DNA from: Sinosporangium siamense
GTDB taxonomy: Bacteria; Actinomycetota; Actinomycetes; Streptosporangiales; Streptosporangiaceae
Assembly: GCF_016863435.1 (NCBI RefSeq)
Contig: NZ_BOOW01000055.1
Span: 18,840-82,839, forward strand
Length of the DNA stretch: 64,000 nt
Direction of reading: 5' to 3'
Positions 15,497-25,146 of this stretch are shown piece after piece. The translations under genes were made by a program, and so were the position numbers. The stretch's first letter is position 1. The number at the start of each line of letters is the position of its first letter. Under the pieces are notes generated by a model. It ran no database searches and was not told where the DNA came from. It worked only from the letters and a program-made list of their open reading frames with translations.

Positions 15497-18390
15497 CGCT
15501 CGCGCCGTGAAGGTGCCGTGGCCGCCGCTGTGGCGGCCGGGGCCGCCGGAAGGTTGCCGCGCATGCCGCCCCCGCCCTGAAGCTGCAGGTCGTCCGTGCC
15601 GCCCCCGCAGTCCGAATCGTACGGCGAACAGCCTACGTCGCCGTTGCCTCGGTTTCCGTTGTCCCAGCCGCCGTTGTCGCCCCAGTCGTTGTCGCCGTCG
15701 CCGTCTCCCCAGTTGTTCTCGGGGGGCGGGGTGCGCTTGACGATGGGCCTCGGCTGGATGTTCTCGGGCGTGCCGACGTTGGCCCGGGGCGGGAACTGCA
15801 TGACCTCCTGGCCCTTCATGGCCTCGGCCATGAAGGTCCGCCAGATGGCCGCGGGCACCGATCCGCCGCTGATGCCGTTGAGCTGGGCCTCGACCATGAT
15901 GGTCTTGCCGTTCTTCAGCTTCTTCGGCACTTCCTTGTACATGCCGACGGCGGTGGAGAGCTGCGGGGTGAAGCCGACGTACCAGGCTTCCTTGTTCTTG
16001 TTGTTGGTGCCGGTCTTGCCGGCGGTGGGGCGGTCCGCCAGCGCGGAGTTGCGACCGGTGCCGGTCTTGACGACCTCTTGCAGGGCGACCGTGGCGTCGG
16101 CGGCGGCCTCCGGCGAGATGACCTGGTTGTAGGTCGACTTCTCCTTGAGCACGGTGGTGCCGCTGCTGTCGACGGCCCTGGTCACGACGTGGGTGTCGTA
16201 GTGCTTTCCGGCGTTGGCGAAGATCGAATAGCCGCCGGCCTGCTCAAGCGCGGTCACCGGGCTGGAGCCGATGGTGATGAGGTATTTGTGCTCCTCGAGC
16301 GACTTCTCCAGCCGCTTGCGGTCGAGGCCCGCCTCGACCGCGATGTCGACGACCTTCTCAAGGGTGACCTTCTGCCCCATCGCCGCGAAGGCGGTGTTGA
16401 CCGACTGGGCGGTGGCCTTGATCACGTCGACGCCGCCGGTGCCCATCGGATGGTCGTTGGTGATCTCCGTGGTGCCCGGGAGGTTCTTCTCCAGCACGGT
16501 GGGCGTCCAGCTGGTGAGGCTGTAGCCCGCGTCGAGCCAGGCGGCCAGGACATACGGCTTGAACGCCGAGGCGGCCTGCTTCTGCGACATGAAGGCTTCG
16601 TTCCACTGCTCCTTCAGGTAGTCGGAGCCGCCGTAGAACGCGATCACGCGCCCGTTGCGCGGGTCGACCGCCGCGAGGCTGGTGGTGACATATTTCCCGA
16701 AGTTGCCCTGCGACTTGACGGCCCGCTCGGCAGCGTCCATCAGGTTCTTGTCGAAGGTGGTGTAGATCTTGTAGCCGCCGGTCTGCACCTCCTCCTCCGG
16801 CACTCCACGCGCCTCAAGCTCGTCGAGCACGGCCTTGACCATGTAGCCCTTCTTGCCGGCGTTCACCTGCTTGACCACGTGCTTGATGCGCTTGGGGGAC
16901 TTGGGGAACTTCGCCGGGAGGTCACCGTATTTCGCGGAGTCGACCGCCGCGAGACCACCGATGGCGTAGCGGTAACGCTCCTCGGTGGCGGCCATGTTGC
17001 CCTTTGCCTCCATCCGGTCGAACGTGTCGGGGTTCTGAATGCGCCCCGCGAGGTAGGCCGCCTCCTGAGGGGTCAACTGCCCGACGTTCTTGTCGAAGAA
17101 GGCCTGCGCCGCAGCCTGGATGCCATATGAGTTGCGACCGAAGAAGATGTTGTTGAGGTATTGCTCAAGGATCCACTGCTTGGACTTCTGCTGGTTGAGC
17201 TTGACCGCGATGAAGATCTCGCGGACCTTCCGCATCATCGACCGCTCTTGGCTCAGCCCCGCGTAATAGTTGCGGGCCATCTGCTGGGTGATGGTCGAGG
17301 CGCCCTGGATCTGCTGACCGGTCGCGGTGTACCACACCGACCGCACCATGCCGCTGAAGTCGATGCCCGAGTCGGTCCAGAAGTCGCGGTTCTCCGCACC
17401 CACCACGGCGTCCTGCACGTGCTTGGGGATCTGGTCGATGGTGACGAGTTTGCGGCGCATGCCCACACGCGCGAGCACGGTCTTGTTGTCGCCGTAGTAG
17501 ATGACGCTGCCCTGAGCGTCGACCTCTTCCTGCTTGACGACGGGGATGGTGACGCTGTGGTAGCCCACCAGAATCATGCCGAAGACGCCGGCGATGATCA
17601 CGGTGACGCTCGCCACGACGATCTTCCAGTTGGGGATGAACCTCTTCCACCCCGCCTGCTCGGGCTTGCCCTCGCCGTCGCCGTCATCCGGCCCCTGCGG
17701 CCCGCCCGGGCCTCCCGGTCCGTCCGGGGGCGGGATCTCGCGCGACTCGTGCCGCCTGCCCCTGCGGCCCCCGCTCGGCCCGCCGGCCTGCGCGGCCATC
17801 ATCGCCTGCGTGTCCTCGAAGGCGGCCTCCGGCCGCCTGCCGCCCCGCTGTCCACCCGTCTGGCCACCGGAGCGACGGCCCCGGGGGTCGGTGGTCGCGT
17901 GCCGGATGCCGTCCTCGTGCTGCGGGGGGCGCCCGCCGCCATACGGCGCGCCGCTGTTGTGTTGGGCGCCACTGTTGTGTTGGGCGCCACTGTGCTGGCC
18001 GCCCCCTGGCTGGGCGCCACTGTGCTGAGTGGCTCCGTGCTGGGGTCCGCCGTGCTGACCGCCGCCCTGCCGGCCGCCGCCCTCAGGGCCGCCGTGCCGT
18101 GGCGCGCCCGCCTGCGGAGCGTGATCGGAGGAGTACGGCATGTGCCCGCCTGAGCGCGCACCTCGCCCGGCGCCCGGCTGTGCCTGCCCGGGGCCGGGGG
18201 GACGGCCGGGCTGCTGCGCCTCCGGCCCTCCCCACCCGGGGTCAGCCGCGTGCTCCTGCGGGCCCTGGTGACCTGTCGTCTCTCGCTGCGTGTTGCCCGG
18301 AGTTGAGCGACGGCGCCTTCCCGGGCGAGCCGTTCCGTCGGGGCGCTCGGGGCGTCCCTCGGACTCCGGGCCAAAGCTGCTGTAACTCAC
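15493..18390 (-). CDS. ponA: Bifunctional class A penicillin-binding protein
   Basis: A 965-residue peptidoglycan polymerase and cross-linker. The first 240 residues are a low-complexity cytoplasmic region rich in Gly, Gln, His and Pro; a membrane anchor lies near 250-270. The GT51 domain has catalytic Glu333 (GAENRDFW), then QGASTITQQMARNYYAG and ILEQYLNNIFFGRNSYGI. The transpeptidase domain has Ser608 in SAFK, an SVN motif in AQSVNTAFA, and Lys792 in AGKTGTNN. A Pro/Asn/Asp/Gly-rich tail ends the protein. GTG 18390 has GAGGAAA about 4 nt upstream. It is first in an operon with three glycosyltransferase-like genes. Confidence 0.95.
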   Translation of the reverse strand: MSYSSFGPESEGRPERPDGTARPGRRRRSTPGNTQRETTGHQGPQEHAADPGWGGPEAQQPGRPPGPGQAQPGAGRGARSGGHMPYSSDHAPQAGAPRHGGPEGGGRQGGGQHGGPQHGATQHSGAQPGGGQHSGAQHNSGAQHNSGAPYGGGRPPQHEDGIRHATTDPRGRRSGGQTGGQRGGRRPEAAFEDTQAMMAAQAGGPSGGRRGRRHESREIPPPDGPGGPGGPQGPDDGDGEGKPEQAGWKRFIPNWKIVVASVTVIIAGVFGMILVGYHSVTIPVVKQEEVDAQGSVIYYGDNKTVLARVGMRRKLVTIDQIPKHVQDAVVGAENRDFWTDSGIDFSGMVRSVWYTATGQQIQGASTITQQMARNYYAGLSQERSMMRKVREIFIAVKLNQQKSKQWILEQYLNNIFFGRNSYGIQAAAQAFFDKNVGQLTPQEAAYLAGRIQNPDTFDRMEAKGNMAATEERYRYAIGGLAAVDSAKYGDLPAKFPKSPKRIKHVVKQVNAGKKGYMVKAVLDELEARGVPEEEVQTGGYKIYTTFDKNLMDAAERAVKSQGNFGKYVTTSLAAVDPRNGRVIAFYGGSDYLKEQWNEAFMSQKQAASAFKPYVLAAWLDAGYSLTSWTPTVLEKNLPGTTEITNDHPMGTGGVDVIKATAQSVNTAFAAMGQKVTLEKVVDIAVEAGLDRKRLEKSLEEHKYLITIGSSPVTALEQAGGYSIFANAGKHYDTHVVTRAVDSSGTTVLKEKSTYNQVISPEAAADATVALQEVVKTGTGRNSALADRPTAGKTGTNNKNKEAWYVGFTPQLSTAVGMYKEVPKKLKNGKTIMVEAQLNGISGGSVPAAIWRTFMAEAMKGQEVMQFPPRANVGTPENIQPRPIVKRTPPPENNWGDGDGDNDWGDNGGWDNGNRGNGDVGCSPYDSDCGGGTDDLQLQGGGGMRGNLPAAPAATAAATAPSRRER

Positions 18391-18621
18391 GTTTCCTCGT
18401 CAGTCATCGGATGCTGTGGGGGGCAGGCGACGTGCACAACGATCGCAGACCTCCGCCGCGGAGACCCGGAATTCACGCAATCATGAGCCATCCTGGGGGC
18501 TCCCACGACGACGGCTCGGTATGACCACATGCGCGCCACACTAACGGCTTTTTACCGATTGCTCCCTGCCTCTTGAACATCTCGCTAATTGCGGGCATAT
18601 GACGTGGCGACGTATCCTACT

Positions 18622-18642
18622 GATGTATCGGCTCGATACATC
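18622..18642. promoter_or_regulatory. Palindromic operator upstream of the PadR gene
   Basis: GATGTATCG-GCT-CGATACATC is a perfect 9-bp inverted repeat with a 3-nt centre, 24 bp before the padR start. It carries the ATGT...ACAT ends typical of PadR-family operators. Autoregulation is the likely role. It also lies in the divergent region leading to the PBP operon, which might share control. Confidence 0.75.
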
Positions 18643-18665
18643 GAAGCGAGAGGGGGGCGGTTCCG

Positions 18666-19472
18666 GTGACTGGCACGAAGGGCAACGTGCTTGAGCTGGC
18701 CGTGCTCGGATCGCTGCATGAGACCCCGCTGCACGGCTATGAGCTGCGCAAACGACTCAACGCCCTGTTGGGCATGTTTCGGGCCTTCTCTTATGGCTCG
18801 CTCTATCCCTGCCTACGCCAGTTGCTGACGAGCGGCCTCATCACCGAGGAGGAGCCGCCTCCCGCGGAGACTGTGGCCGCGCTCACCGGCCGGCGATCCA
18901 AGATCGTCTACCGGCTCACGGCCGACGGTAAGGAGCGCCTCCAGGAGCTCCTGACCCAGGCGGGGCCCTCCTCCTGGGAGGACGAGAGCTTCGGCGTGCA
19001 CTTCGCCTTCTTCCGCCACACCGAGGCGGAGGTGCGCCTGCGCATCCTCGAAGGGCGGCGCAGCCGTCTCGAAGAGCGCCTGGAGGGCGTCCGCACCGCC
19101 CTGGCCCGCACTCGGGAGCGGCTCGACCGCTACACCCTCGAGCTGCAGCGCCACGGCCTCGAATCGGTGGAGCGGGAGGTCAGGTGGCTCAACGAGCTCA
19201 TCGCGACGGAACGGCGCGGCACGAGCTCGGCGGGCCCCGACCCTCGCCCGGAGTCCCCAGGTGAGGAGAAGGTCTTCCGCGAGGCGCATCCCCGTCCGGA
19301 CACGGCCGGCCAGGCCGTGCCCAGGGACGGCGTGCCCGCGGAAGGTGTGCTCGGCGAGAGCACCGGCAGAGCAGAGACCAACACGGCACAAGAGGCGGGA
19401 AAGACGGGTTTCACAGGACCTGCGGGCGACGAGCGGCTGCTCCCCGAGGGGAGCGGCGAGCCTCGTGCCTGA
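18666..19472 (+). CDS. PadR family transcriptional regulator
   Basis: A 268-residue DNA-binding protein. The winged helix occupies about residues 8-95 (LELAVLGSLHETPLHGYELR, FRAFSYGSLYPCLRQLLTSG, RRSKIVYRLTADG), followed by the helical dimerisation region typical of PadR proteins. From about residue 185 an unusual Pro/Gly/Glu-rich tail of some 80 residues looks disordered. GTG 18666 has GAGGGGGG 7-8 nt upstream. In mycobacteria a PadR gene likewise precedes ino1 (Rv0047c-Rv0046c), so control of inositol synthesis is a reasonable guess. The operator at 18622-18642 suggests autorepression. Confidence 0.9.
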   Translation: MTGTKGNVLELAVLGSLHETPLHGYELRKRLNALLGMFRAFSYGSLYPCLRQLLTSGLITEEEPPPAETVAALTGRRSKIVYRLTADGKERLQELLTQAGPSSWEDESFGVHFAFFRHTEAEVRLRILEGRRSRLEERLEGVRTALARTRERLDRYTLELQRHGLESVEREVRWLNELIATERRGTSSAGPDPRPESPGEEKVFREAHPRPDTAGQAVPRDGVPAEGVLGESTGRAETNTAQEAGKTGFTGPAGDERLLPEGSGEPRA

Positions 19473-19578
19473 CAGGGACGCCGAGTGATGGGGCGACGCG
19501 GCGATCGCGGATCACACCGCGAACACGAATGAGGGTCAGATGTTGACCATGGAAACGAATACGTAAGGGGCGAGTGCG

Positions 19579-20658
19579 ATGGGTTCGGTGCGCGTAGCCG
19601 TTGTCGGAGTGGGCAATTGCGCGGCGTCGCTGGTCCAGGGCGTGCACTACTACAAGGACAGCAACCCGGATATAAGAATTCCGGGTCTGATGCACGTGCG
19701 GTTCGGCGATTATCACGTCGGTGACGTCCAGTTCGTGGCGGCCTTCGACGTCGATGCCAAGAAGGTCGGCCGCGACCTGTCCGAAGCGATCGTCGCCTCG
19801 GAGAACAACACGATCAAGATCTGCGACGTGCCGCCGCTGGGCGTCACCGTGCAGCGTGGCCACACCTATGACGGTCTTGGCGAGTTCTACCGGGACATGA
19901 TCGAGGAGTCCGACGAGACCCCGGTCGACGTCGTCCAGGTGCTTAAGGACAGCGGCGCCGACGTCCTGGTGTCCTACCTACCGGTGGGCTCGGAGCAGGC
20001 CGCCCGTTTCTACGCGCAGTGCGCGATCGACGCCAAGGTGGCGTTCGTCAACGCGTTGCCGGTGTTCATTGCATCCGACCCCGAGTGGGCGGAGAAGTTC
20101 ACCGAGGCCGGGGTGCCGATCGTGGGCGACGACATCAAGTCGCAGGTCGGCGCGACCATCACCCACCGGGTCATGGCCAAGCTGTTTGAGGACCGGGGTG
20201 TGGAGCTGCTGCGCACTTACCAGCTCAACTTCGGCGGCAACATGGACTTCATGAACATGCTGGAGCGCAAGCGCCTCCAGTCGAAGAAGATCTCCAAGAC
20301 GCAGTCGGTCACCTCGCAGATCCCGCACGAAATGGGCAAGGCCGATGTGCACATCGGCCCGTCGGACCACGTGCCGTGGCTCGACGACCGCAAGTGGGCC
20401 TATGTCCGCCTTGAGGGCCGCTCGTTCGGCGACACGCCGCTCAACCTGGAATACAAGCTTGAGGTGTGGGACTCGCCCAACTCGGCCGGTGTCATCATCG
20501 ACGCCGTCCGCGCCGCCAAGATCGCCATGGACCGCGGAGTCGGCGGGCCGATCCTGTCGGCTTCGTCCTACTTCATGAAGTCCCCTCCGGTGCAATACTC
20601 CGACGACGAGGCTCGCGAGGCCGTGGAGGCGTTCATCCGCGGCGACTCCAACCGCTGA
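19579..20658 (+). CDS. ino1: Inositol-3-phosphate synthase
   Basis: A 359-residue NAD-dependent enzyme that turns glucose 6-phosphate into 1L-myo-inositol 1-phosphate, the entry to phosphatidylinositol, mycothiol and inositol glycolipids. The Rossmann start is [19 protein letters not shown]. Hallmarks include [38 protein letters not shown] and [13 protein letters not shown]. Length is normal for the short actinobacterial form. ATG 19579 has GGGGCGAG about 6 nt upstream. It lies 106 bp after padR, so it may have its own promoter. Confidence 0.97.
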   Translation: MGSVRVAVVGVGNCAASLVQGVHYYKDSNPDIRIPGLMHVRFGDYHVGDVQFVAAFDVDAKKVGRDLSEAIVASENNTIKICDVPPLGVTVQRGHTYDGLGEFYRDMIEESDETPVDVVQVLKDSGADVLVSYLPVGSEQAARFYAQCAIDAKVAFVNALPVFIASDPEWAEKFTEAGVPIVGDDIKSQVGATITHRVMAKLFEDRGVELLRTYQLNFGGNMDFMNMLERKRLQSKKISKTQSVTSQIPHEMGKADVHIGPSDHVPWLDDRKWAYVRLEGRSFGDTPLNLEYKLEVWDSPNSAGVIIDAVRAAKIAMDRGVGGPILSASSYFMKSPPVQYSDDEAREAVEAFIRGDSNR

Positions 20659-20694
20659 CGATCGCGGTCGCAGACCCTCGCCCCGCCGTTCTCA

Positions 20695-20727
20695 CGCGCC
20701 GTCGGCCGTCCCACCGCAGACGGCGCG
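20695..20727. terminator. Hairpin between convergent ino1 and idi
   Basis: Perfect 9-bp arms CGCGCCGTC (20695-20703) and GACGGCGCG (20719-20727) with a 15-nt loop in the 160-bp gap between two convergent genes. It is placed to end both transcripts. There is no T-run. Confidence 0.45.
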
Positions 20728-20819
20728 CGTACGGCGAAGCCCCGGCTCCCGGCCTCGTGGAGTCGGGGCCGCTGCGCGTCCGGGGCCGGCCCGATCGGAC
20801 GGGACCCGCCGAAGGGTGA

Positions 20820-21407
20820 TCAGGCGGTGCGGGCCGCCGCGGGAAGGCCGGTGGGGTCGGCGGCGGGCCAGCTCAGGGGGTTGGGGCCGAGGGCGGTGAG
20901 CAGGGGCAGTTGTTCGGCGCACCAGGGGGAGATCGGGAGGTCGCCGGAGGTGACGTCGTCGACGAACCTCTCCCAGGGCATCCAGCGGACCTCGTCGACC
21001 TCGTCGGGGTTGGCCTCGGCGGCTCCTGCCGTACGCACGCGGTAGACGGGGCAGATCTCGTTCTCCACCGTGCCGTTGTCCATCACGGCCCGATAGGAGA
21101 AGCCGGGCAGCATCAGCTCGATGTCGCCGACTGTGAGATTCAGCTCGTAGGAGAGCCGCCGGGCCACGGCAAGGTGCAGGGGTTCGCCCGGGAGGGGGTG
21201 GCCGCAGCAGCTGTTGGTCCATACGCCGGGCCAGGTGAGCTTGTGGGCGGCCCGCCGGGTGAGGAGCACCCGGCCGGCGTCGTCGAAGACATAGCTTGAG
21301 AAGGCCAGGTGTAGCGGGGTGTCCAGGCCATGTACCGACTTCTTCGGAGCAGTGCCGATCGCGTTTCCCTCGCCGTCGACCAGCACCACGACTTCGTCAG
21401 TGGTCAC
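20820..21407 (-). CDS. idi: Isopentenyl-diphosphate delta-isomerase, type I
   Basis: A 195-residue Nudix-fold enzyme that interconverts isopentenyl and dimethylallyl diphosphate for isoprenoid (menaquinone, undecaprenol) synthesis. The active-site Cys lies in [14 protein letters not shown] and the catalytic Glu in [15 protein letters not shown] place the start at GTG 21407 ([18 protein letters not shown]), where the family begins. TACCCT (complement of 21415-21420) ends 7 nt upstream, so the mRNA is probably leaderless. The frame runs on upstream into IS sequence, which is not part of the gene. Confidence 0.94.
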   Translation of the reverse strand: MTTDEVVVLVDGEGNAIGTAPKKSVHGLDTPLHLAFSSYVFDDAGRVLLTRRAAHKLTWPGVWTNSCCGHPLPGEPLHLAVARRLSYELNLTVGDIELMLPGFSYRAVMDNGTVENEICPVYRVRTAGAAEANPDEVDEVRWMPWERFVDDVTSGDLPISPWCAEQLPLLTALGPNPLSWPAADPTGLPAAARTA

Positions 21408-21500
21408 CCGACAGAGGGTACGGGATGTGTCACCTTTCACATACGTCGTGTTACCGGTTATGCCTCCCGTATAGGTTCTCGACCGCCACACCTCCCGTTG

Positions 21501-21797
21501 CCTTTTTGATCGTCCCCGATGACAATCGGGGAACCAGGTCACCTGGCCCGGCATGACTGCTCGCACCTGTCGCTCCATTGACCCGGGGGACCGGCCACCG
21601 TCGCCCACCCTTCCGACCAGGCCAGCCCCCCCACCCGACAAGGGGGACGGGATGAACATCGACTACGCGGTGTTCCTCGGACTGGACATAGGCAAAGGCG
21701 GGCACCACGCCTGCGCCCTGGACCCCCGGGGCGGGAAACTCCACGACAACCCCCTCCCCAACGGCGAGCAGCGGCTGCGCGACCTGTACACCAAGCC
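21501..21797 (+). mobile_element. Left end of an IS110-family element (copy 1)
   Basis: From CCTTTTTGATCGTCCCCGAT at 21501 the sequence matches the left flank of copy 2 at 26218, marking a shared IS end. The 150-bp non-coding leader, with a small hairpin (CCCCGAT-GACA-ATCGGGG, about 21513-21530), precedes a transposase start at 21652. In the IS110 family such a leader can encode the bridge RNA; here it is only a candidate remnant. The element breaks off near 21797 where ISL3 sequence begins and resumes at 22438. Confidence 0.75.
21652..21797 (+). pseudogene. IS110 transposase, N-terminal fragment
   Basis: ATG 21652 opens [20 protein letters not shown], the start of the RuvC-like DEDD domain of IS110 transposases, with the first catalytic Asp in GLDIGK. 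GGGGGACGGG upstream serves as ribosome site. The match stops after about 48 residues (GEQRLRDLYTK), where unrelated sequence follows, so most of the catalytic domain is missing. The C-terminal part of a similar transposase reappears at 22438. Confidence 0.8.
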
Positions 21798-21799
21798 CA

Positions 21800-22437
21800 A
21801 GTGTCAGCGATCACGGTTTGGGGGCTCTTGATCACTCTCTGAGGGCGGTCACCATGGGTAGCAGACTGTGGTTCAGCTGAGCAGCGCGATCTTTCGGATC
21901 AAATCGAGGTCGGCCCGGCCAAACACGAGCCTTCCAGAATTCGATCTTGCAAATGATGTCCTCGACCGCGCCTGATGGGTACGGCAGGTGAGCCCGGCCT
22001 GGACCGCGATCCGTCCAGGGCGCTGAGGCGGTGGGTAGATTTGAACAGGACCTCCTCAATGCTTTGGGCGCGGGTGAATCGGCCGACGGTTTCGCGGCCG
22101 ATCCCCGGTCGCCGAGCGATTTCGGTCTTGGAGTGGCCTTCCTCCAGCAGGACGTGGATGGCGGCGTACCGCTCCCGATGACGGGTTACCGCAGGCCGTT
22201 TGCGTCCCAGCACGTCAAAAGCACCGTCCACTGGTATCACCGCCTCGGCTGCCCGCTCACCCCGGCTGCGTGTGCGGGACTGGTGCCGCCTGTGCCGCCT
22301 CTTCCAGCACGGACTCCGGTTCCGGTTCGCGTGACGCGGCAACCAATGACAATCTTCTCTATCGCTCTGCCCAGATCCTGCCACAGGTGGAGCCTGTCGG
22401 CCACCTGCTGGGCCTCAGGAGCTCCTTCTCCGGCCCC
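21800..22437 (-). pseudogene. ISL3-family transposase fragment inside the IS110 element
   Basis: Read on the minus strand this shows ISL3 transposase pieces in two frames: EAQQVADRLHLWQDLGRAIE, then after a frame change YAAIHVLLEEGHSKTEIARR and IGRETVGRFTRAQSIEEVLF, then decay. Both ends of the gene are absent. It replaces the middle of IS110 copy 1, so it arrived later or joined during a rearrangement. It is non-functional. Confidence 0.7.
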
Positions 22438-22704
22438 GGGCGAGCACCGCCCAAAGGCGGCAACAAGGCACTCAAGCGGGCGATGTTCCTGCCGGCGTTC
22501 GCCTCCCTGTCCGATCCGGAGAACCGCGAGTACTACGACCGCAAGAGGGCCGAGGGCAAGAGGCACAACGCCGCCCTCATCTGCCTGGCCCGCCGCTCCA
22601 ACGTGATCTACGCCATGCTCCGCGACCGCAGGCCCTACCAGCCCCGCCGAAAGGACGACACGCAAAAGCCTCTGGCAGCTTGACCAAACACATAAGGACC
22701 CCCC
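22438..22704 (+). mobile_element. IS110 right end, copy 1 (267-bp direct repeat)
   Basis: This 267-bp block is identical to 26694-26960. It encodes the last ~80 residues of an IS110 transposase (PPKGGNKALKRAMFLPAFAS, ENREYYDRKRAEGKRHNAAL, stop at 22681) and 21 bp of right flank ending AAGGACCCCCC. The frame here is not joined to an upstream transposase. Identity between the copies points to recent duplication or recombination. Confidence 0.85.
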
Positions 22705-22847
22705 GTGGAGAACAGATCGCTGTCCTTCCGCAGGACGTCATCCGCCAGATGGTCGTATTTCGGCGACCCGTTGCCGACCCGCCTCACCAAAGCTCCTCGA
22801 CCATCGCCGCGCAGGGTCAATACCTCTTGTGCGCCCTTAATTCCCAT
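22705..22847 (-). pseudogene. Truncated unknown gene at the IS110 right boundary
   Basis: A minus-strand frame opens MGIKGAQEVLTLRGDGRGAL and runs about 47 residues (GNGSPKYDHLADDVLRKDSD) until it meets the IS end at 22704. I do not recognise the protein. It may be a host gene cut by the insertion or a chance frame. The following 190 bp, up to the IS701 end, holds nothing I can name. Confidence 0.35.
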
Positions 22848-23037
22848 GCGCCTGCCTTCTCCACGTGCGCAAGCCGAGTCTGCCGTAACAGCTATACAAC
22901 TATGACCACGGCGACAAGGTTGCGCCTTAGCCGTTCCTCACCTGTTGACATCCAGGGGGTTGAATGCCATCACCCGGGCTCTAATCACCCACTATCGAGC
23001 GGCATCACAGCATGGACGTCTATAGAGGCTGTGATAC

Positions 23038-24467
23038 CTAGTCGGTAGTTTGTTGGATCAAGGCGGCGGGTAATCCACTTGTACGGGGGCAGGGAGCCGC
23101 CCGTGACCAAACCCAAGCCGTGTCCACCTGCGGCGGGTCCGCTGGAGAAGTACGCGGCCCGGTTCGACGACCTGTTCTCGCACCTGGCGCAGCGGCGAGG
23201 GTTCCGCGAATACCTGACCGGCCTTCTGGCCCCGCGAGAGCGGAACAAGACGCTGACCGCCCTGGCCGGGGCCGAGCCGGTGGCCGGCGCACAGCACGCA
23301 GCGGTGCAGCGCCTGCAGTTCTTCCTCACCGAGTCGGTGTGGGATCCCGTGCGGGTCAACGCACGCCGGCTCGAACTACTGGCGGACGATCCGGCGAGCG
23401 CGCCGCACGCCAACGGTGTCCTGGTCGTCGACGACAGCGGGGACCGCAAGGACGGAACGGCAACCGCCCATGTCGGACACCAGTGGCTGGGCCGGTACGG
23501 CAAGACCGACAACGGCATCGTCACCGTCACCACCCTGTGGGCCGACGAACGCCTCTACCATCCGCTGCACGCAGTGCCCTACCCGCGCGCCACTTCCCCG
23601 CAAAAAGAACGACCCGGGCTTCCGCACCAAACCCCAACTGGCCGCGGCCCTGGTCGAGCAGGCGGGCCGGGCGGGGGTGGCCTTCCGCGCGGTGGTGGCC
23701 GACTGCGCCTACGGCGACCTGGACGACTGGCGGGCCTCGCTGCGTACCGCCGGGGTCGCCTGGGTGGTCGCCGTACGGCCCCGGTGGGGCACCTGGGCCT
23801 ACGGCGACCAGGCGCGCACCCCGCGTGATGCGGCTGGTGAGCTGCCCTGGGCGGGGCCCGAGCGGCCCGGGCCCTGGCAGCCGGTGCACCCCCCGATCGC
23901 CCTGCCCGACAAGGCCACCTGGTACCTGGCGACCAACCTGCCCCGACCCGGCGGGCCGTATGAGGCCGCCGGCTCCCACCCGACGGCCGACCTGGCCGAG
24001 CTCGTGCGGCTCTACGGGCTGCGGCACTGGGTCGAGCAGGGCTACAAGCAGGTCAAGGACGAACTGGGCTGGGCCGATTTCCAGGTCCGCTCCGACATCG
24101 CCATCCGCCGCCATCAGACGCTGGTCAACTGCGCGTTCTCGTTCTGCTGGCAGGCTTGGCTCACTGACCCGCCCCCGTCTGACCCGCCCCCGCCTGCCTT
24201 GCCGCAGTCGCCCGCCGCGGCAGGACCGCAAGAGAGGGGGCGCCGCCAGAGCACCCCTTCAGCCTCCGCAGGCTCGATTACCCAGCTGGCCTCAGACCTT
24301 GCGCTGCGTCCGCAGCTGGCTGACCCCCGCGACCGCGCTTGCACGCTGGTGGCGGGCGTGGTCCGCGGTGCCTCCACCTGCTGAGCTCCAAGCTTTGATC
24401 GACGCCGTTAGCGCAGGCCACGGCCTACATCTCTACCGACCACCTTGATCCAACAAACTACCGCTAG
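23038..24467 (+). mobile_element. IS701-family insertion sequence with CTAG target duplication
   Basis: Perfect 21-bp terminal inverted repeats lie at 23043-23063 (CGGTAGTTTGTTGGATCAAGG) and 24443-24463, flanked by CTAG at 23038-23041 and 24464-24467. A 4-bp CTAG duplication is characteristic of the IS701 family. One extra T separates the left CTAG from the repeat. The element is about 1.42 kb and carries one frameshifted transposase. Its insertion point lies in the region between the two IS110 remnants. Confidence 0.9.
23103..24384 (+). pseudogene. IS701-family DDE transposase, frameshifted
   Basis: GTG 23103 opens VTKPKPCPPAAGPLEKYAAR and continues through VLVVDDSGDRKDGTATAHVG, with the first catalytic Asp, to LYHPLHAVPYPRA. 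At about 23590-23600 the match moves to the +1 frame (RKKNDPGFRTKPQLAAAL) and runs on through VVADCAYGDLDDW and RHWVEQGYKQVKDELGWADF to the stop at 24384. The family normally uses one frame, so a single-base indel has probably silenced it; programmed frameshifting is the less likely reading. Length is otherwise normal. Confidence 0.85.
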
Positions 24468-24734
24468 CCACCCTGTTAACCGCTCGACTCACCTCCCGTA
24501 ACGCGATCGCAGCACGCACACGAACGACTCCTCACCATAATCATGAATCCAATTCTTCGACTAGCCATTGCATTCAGACAACCGCGCCGACAAGACTTGC
24601 TATCACACAAGATCGCCAAAATCAACCCTTGACCGACTTTATATTTATGCTTGAATTAGAATTGTTCTGGGCAGATCGCAACCACGAATACACGCTATTC
24701 GGCAATCACACCTAGAAGGGACAGATTAATCGCG
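24468..24734. promoter_or_regulatory. AT-rich upstream region of the I36 inhibitor gene
   Basis: These 267 bp are clearly richer in A and T than the rest of the window (for instance around 24630-24665 and 24690-24730). TTGACC at about 24629 followed by TATATTTATGCT is a possible promoter, and AGAAGGGACAG about 13 nt before ATG 24735 a loose ribosome site. The composition suggests DNA acquired from another source. Confidence 0.45.
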
Positions 24735-25127
24735 ATGAATCTCAAAAAACTGTCCGTTGCGGCGGCGGCGTTCGCTGCAGCTAGTTTAACAATGAGCATC
24801 ACCCCGCCGGCATACGCCAGTCCCGCGTGCTCGAGCTCGTATTTCTGTGTCTGGGACATGCCCTCATACGACGGACTCGCGGCTCGCAGTACCACTGCGG
24901 TTAGCGAGTGGCATCAGGGTTCGGGGAACTGGCCGTTTATGACAGGGAACGACCGTTCGTACAAGAATCGATTCACCACCCTGGCATGGGTTTGTGTCTA
25001 CATGTCAAATTGGTCCGGCCCCACTGTGTGGATCAGCGCCGGAGACAGCATTGCCTATCCTTCCTCACCAATGCAGGCGGTGCAAGGCAACGCACATCGT
25101 GGCCGTAGTGCCAGCCAGACCTGCTGA
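24735..25127 (+). CDS. Secreted peptidase inhibitor I36-like protein
   Basis: A 130-residue exported protein. A Sec signal (MNLKKLSVAAAAFAAASLTM) with a likely cleavage after AYA at about residue 28 is followed by CSSSYFCVWDMPSYDGL, the Cys-aromatic-Cys crystallin-like opening of the I36 (SMPI-like) family of metalloprotease inhibitors found in Streptomyces. Further Cys residues (WVCVYM and the C-terminal SQTC) allow disulfides. It lies in an AT-richer patch between IS remnants and 19 bp upstream of another secreted-protein gene. Inhibitory activity is inferred from family resemblance only. Confidence 0.7.
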   Translation: MNLKKLSVAAAAFAAASLTMSITPPAYASPACSSSYFCVWDMPSYDGLAARSTTAVSEWHQGSGNWPFMTGNDRSYKNRFTTLAWVCVYMSNWSGPTVWISAGDSIAYPSSPMQAVQGNAHRGRSASQTC

Positions 25128-25146
25128 CGAAAGGATGGAGAGACTA

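Noticed and set aside
14354..15580. A 408-codon plus-strand frame opposite the GT87-like gene
   Set aside because: Antisense shadow of a gene with clear membrane topology; no ribosome site or domain.
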